Shown piece after piece: positions 62,568-64,000 of a stretch of DNA of 64,000 bases. The notes under the pieces were generated by a model, which ran no database searches, was not told the origin of the DNA, and saw only the letters and a list, made by a program, of their open reading frames with translations. This stretch comes from an uncultured Porphyromonadaceae bacterium. GTDB lineage: Bacteria > Bacteroidota > Bacteroidia > Bacteroidales > Barnesiellaceae_A. Position 1 is the first letter of the stretch; each line of letters begins with the position of its first letter. The stretch is from positions 85,148-149,147 of the forward strand of contig UPZG01000005.1 of the NCBI GenBank assembly GCA_900538705.1, written 5' to 3'. A program made the translations under genes and the position numbers.

Positions 62568-63503
62568 CTATTTGATTTTGAGTTCGTCTATCTCCTTGGC
62601 GTTCACGATGTCGGCGTTCTCCACCCGGATGCTTTGGTGGCGACCGCCGTTCTTCTCGTAAAGTTCCACCATCAGCAGCTTGTCGTCCGGGATGGTGAAC
62701 TTTGGCAGGGCGTACACCGTGCGCACCGTGCTTTTCCCGGCAATCTCTATCACTTCATTATAACTGCGTACCGCATCCAGTACCGTTTCCTGAATGGCTG
62801 TCCGCTTCGGCACTTTCTTATCGACAATCTTAAACCGGATGAAATCCGTGTCGAAAGGCACGGCGGAACTGTTCTTCGTCTGCGTATGTACGTAAAGCAT
62901 CCCGTTGTAGGTGTAAATGCCCTTGATTAAGAACTGGATGCCGAAACGCTTGCTGCCCAAGTGCCGTATCTCCCGGTCGTTCTCCTTGTAGATGCTCTGC
63001 ATGATGAGCTTCACCAAGAGCGGGCTTTCGTTGCCAAGTTCCCGGAAGTAGATGCTCATCCGGGTATGCGAGAAGTCGGACGTATCTTCATTTTCCAAGA
63101 AGTCCTTCATTTCGATGTTGAGCATTTCCGGTTCACGGGCATACTTGGCATTGAAGGAATAAAAACTGCCGTCCTCGCAGATGACGGAGAAGTTCGTTTC
63201 CCCCGGAAAGCCCTCTGTCGTGGCTTTCACCCGGATGACGTTCTCCGCACCGTCCGCCTTGCCCGCTATGATGTGGTTGCTCCCCAAATCGACATAGCGC
63301 ACGGCGGAGGGGAAAATGATATGCACCGTCTTGGCAAAGGTCACTTCCACGCCGTAGGGCGTTACCATCTGCCGGTAAGGGAGTTTCCGGGTAATGCCTT
63401 GGTACAGGTCGTTGCCCGCCGCATATCTCACGGCGTCATTGGTTTGTGCGTTTGCCGCACACACGCCCAACAGGAGGGCGAACATTGCAAAATACTTCTT
63501 CAT
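62568..63503 (-). CDS. traN: Conjugal transfer protein TraN (VirB9-like)
   Basis: 311 residues. A signal peptide (1-19, ANAQ) precedes the TraN domain: LPYRQMVTPYGVEVTFAKT, HIIFPSAVRYVDLGS, and a C-terminal VRTVYALPKFTIPDDKLLMVELYEKNGGR block. In function it corresponds to the VirB9-type outer-membrane-associated core component. Its start is 33 bases from the traM stop. Confidence 0.93.
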   Translation of the reverse strand: MKKYFAMFALLLGVCAANAQTNDAVRYAAGNDLYQGITRKLPYRQMVTPYGVEVTFAKTVHIIFPSAVRYVDLGSNHIIAGKADGAENVIRVKATTEGFPGETNFSVICEDGSFYSFNAKYAREPEMLNIEMKDFLENEDTSDFSHTRMSIYFRELGNESPLLVKLIMQSIYKENDREIRHLGSKRFGIQFLIKGIYTYNGMLYVHTQTKNSSAVPFDTDFIRFKIVDKKVPKRTAIQETVLDAVRSYNEVIEIAGKSTVRTVYALPKFTIPDDKLLMVELYEKNGGRHQSIRVENADIVNAKEIDELKIK

Positions 63504-63536
63504 TTGATTGGAAATTTTTAGTGGTTTGTTGTTGGA

Positions 63537-64000
63537 TTACTGTTGTTTGGCGTAAAGCATCACCTTGTACCCGGCTTTCAGTTTTACTTTCACGGTGCGG
63601 AACTTCTTGGCGAGGTAGCCCGATGCGCCCTGCATCAGCCCCCTTGTAACGTCCATCGCCACCTGCTGCCCGGCGTTCTGCGTGAAGGAAATGCTTGTGC
63701 CCAGCCCGCTGCCGATGTTCGCCATTGCCTCGTTGAAGGCTTCCTGCTCCATCGAGGACGGGACGGAAAGCCCTTTCTGCCCGTCCGTGTCGAACACGGC
63801 GAGTTCCACTGGGATGATGTTGCCCGCATGTTCAATGGATGAAACGGTGATGTCGAGCCGTTCGCCCTGCACCTTCGCCGCACCTGACAGGACAGTGTTT
63901 CTTGGAACAATGATATTACCCGCCTGCATGGGTTCAAGCAGCCGGAGCTTCACGCTCTGCCCGTCAATCAGCGTCTGGTCTTGGTGGATGCAGGCGGCTA
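63537..64000 (-). CDS. traM: Conjugal transfer protein TraM (VirB10-like), cut by the right edge
   Basis: Only the C-terminal part is in the window; the frame stays open to 64000. CIHQDQTLIDGQSVKLRLLEP, GNIIVPRNTVLSGAAKVQGERL and NIGSGLGTSISFTQNAGQQ (in parts) are TraM/VirB10-type sequence. The protein is the inner-membrane-anchored, periplasm-spanning core of the mating apparatus, about 450 residues in CTnDOT. The remainder of the tra operon lies beyond the window. Confidence 0.92.
   Translation of the reverse strand, partial: AACIHQDQTLIDGQSVKLRLLEPMQAGNIIVPRNTVLSGAAKVQGERLDITVSSIEHAGNIIPVELAVFDTDGQKGLSVPSSMEQEAFNEAMANIGSGLGTSISFTQNAGQQVAMDVTRGLMQGASGYLAKKFRTVKVKLKAGYKVMLYAKQQ

Overview
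The window looks like a chromosomal segment of a Bacteroidales bacterium (phylum Bacteroidota). The evidence is the repeated Bacteroidota-type promoter (TTTG, 19-21 bases, TAnnTTTG), NigD-like and GGGtGRT-family proteins, a pyrophosphate-dependent phosphofructokinase, carboxynorspermidine decarboxylase, and a CTnDOT-type conjugative element. The genus cannot be fixed from sequence alone.

Layout. (1) 1-4124 (+): four tightly packed genes, a lipase-type hydrolase cut by the window edge followed by three secreted proteins of unknown role. (2) 4203-9371: pfp on the minus strand, an iron-sulfur scaffold-like/GGGtGRT pair, a GH25 lysozyme, a small secreted protein, and a short element with terminal inverted repeats. 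(3) 9548-38780 (all minus): a BspA-like leucine-rich-repeat protein and then a surface polysaccharide locus of about 28 kb. It reads from the promoter at 38.75 kb through rmlACDB (dTDP-rhamnose), an acyltransferase, a Wzx flippase, two copies of a pyruvyltransferase/F420-dehydrogenase-like pair, a Wzy-like polymerase, glycosyltransferases, a UDP-glucose dehydrogenase and a WcaF-like acetyltransferase. A second promoter at 18.05 kb starts manC, a glycosyltransferase, an epimerase, gmd, fcl (GDP-fucose), a UbiA-type prenyltransferase, a HAD phosphatase and a WecA-like initiating transferase. (4) 38.8-39.7 kb: a gene-poor stretch with a putative small RNA and a possible small membrane peptide. 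(5) 39.7-56.0 kb: housekeeping genes (nspC, pcrA/uvrD, acetyltransferase, nfo, folD, ffh, NigD-like, sigma factor with a membrane/beta-barrel partner, initiator tRNA, TetR, fabG, RluA-type synthase, a structured RNA, esterase, tdk, AI-2E-family permease). (6) 56067-64000: tRNA-Lys followed by the left part of an integrative conjugative element: IntDOT-like integrase, ORF6N protein, ArdA, DUF3873, a low-GC cargo gene with an HExxH motif, and convergent traQ/O/N/M running off the right edge.

How the parts work together: the polysaccharide locus supplies its own activated sugars (dTDP-rhamnose, GDP-mannose, GDP-fucose, UDP-glucuronate), a lipid-carrier initiating enzyme, assembly transferases, decorations (acetyl, pyruvyl) and Wzx/Wzy export and polymerisation. 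No Wza/Wzc/Wzz export machinery and no UpxY/UpxZ regulators are visible here. The least explained parts are the duplicated pyruvyltransferase/iron-sulfur flavoprotein pair, the two candidate RNAs, the lipase-headed cluster and the HExxH cargo gene of the conjugative element.
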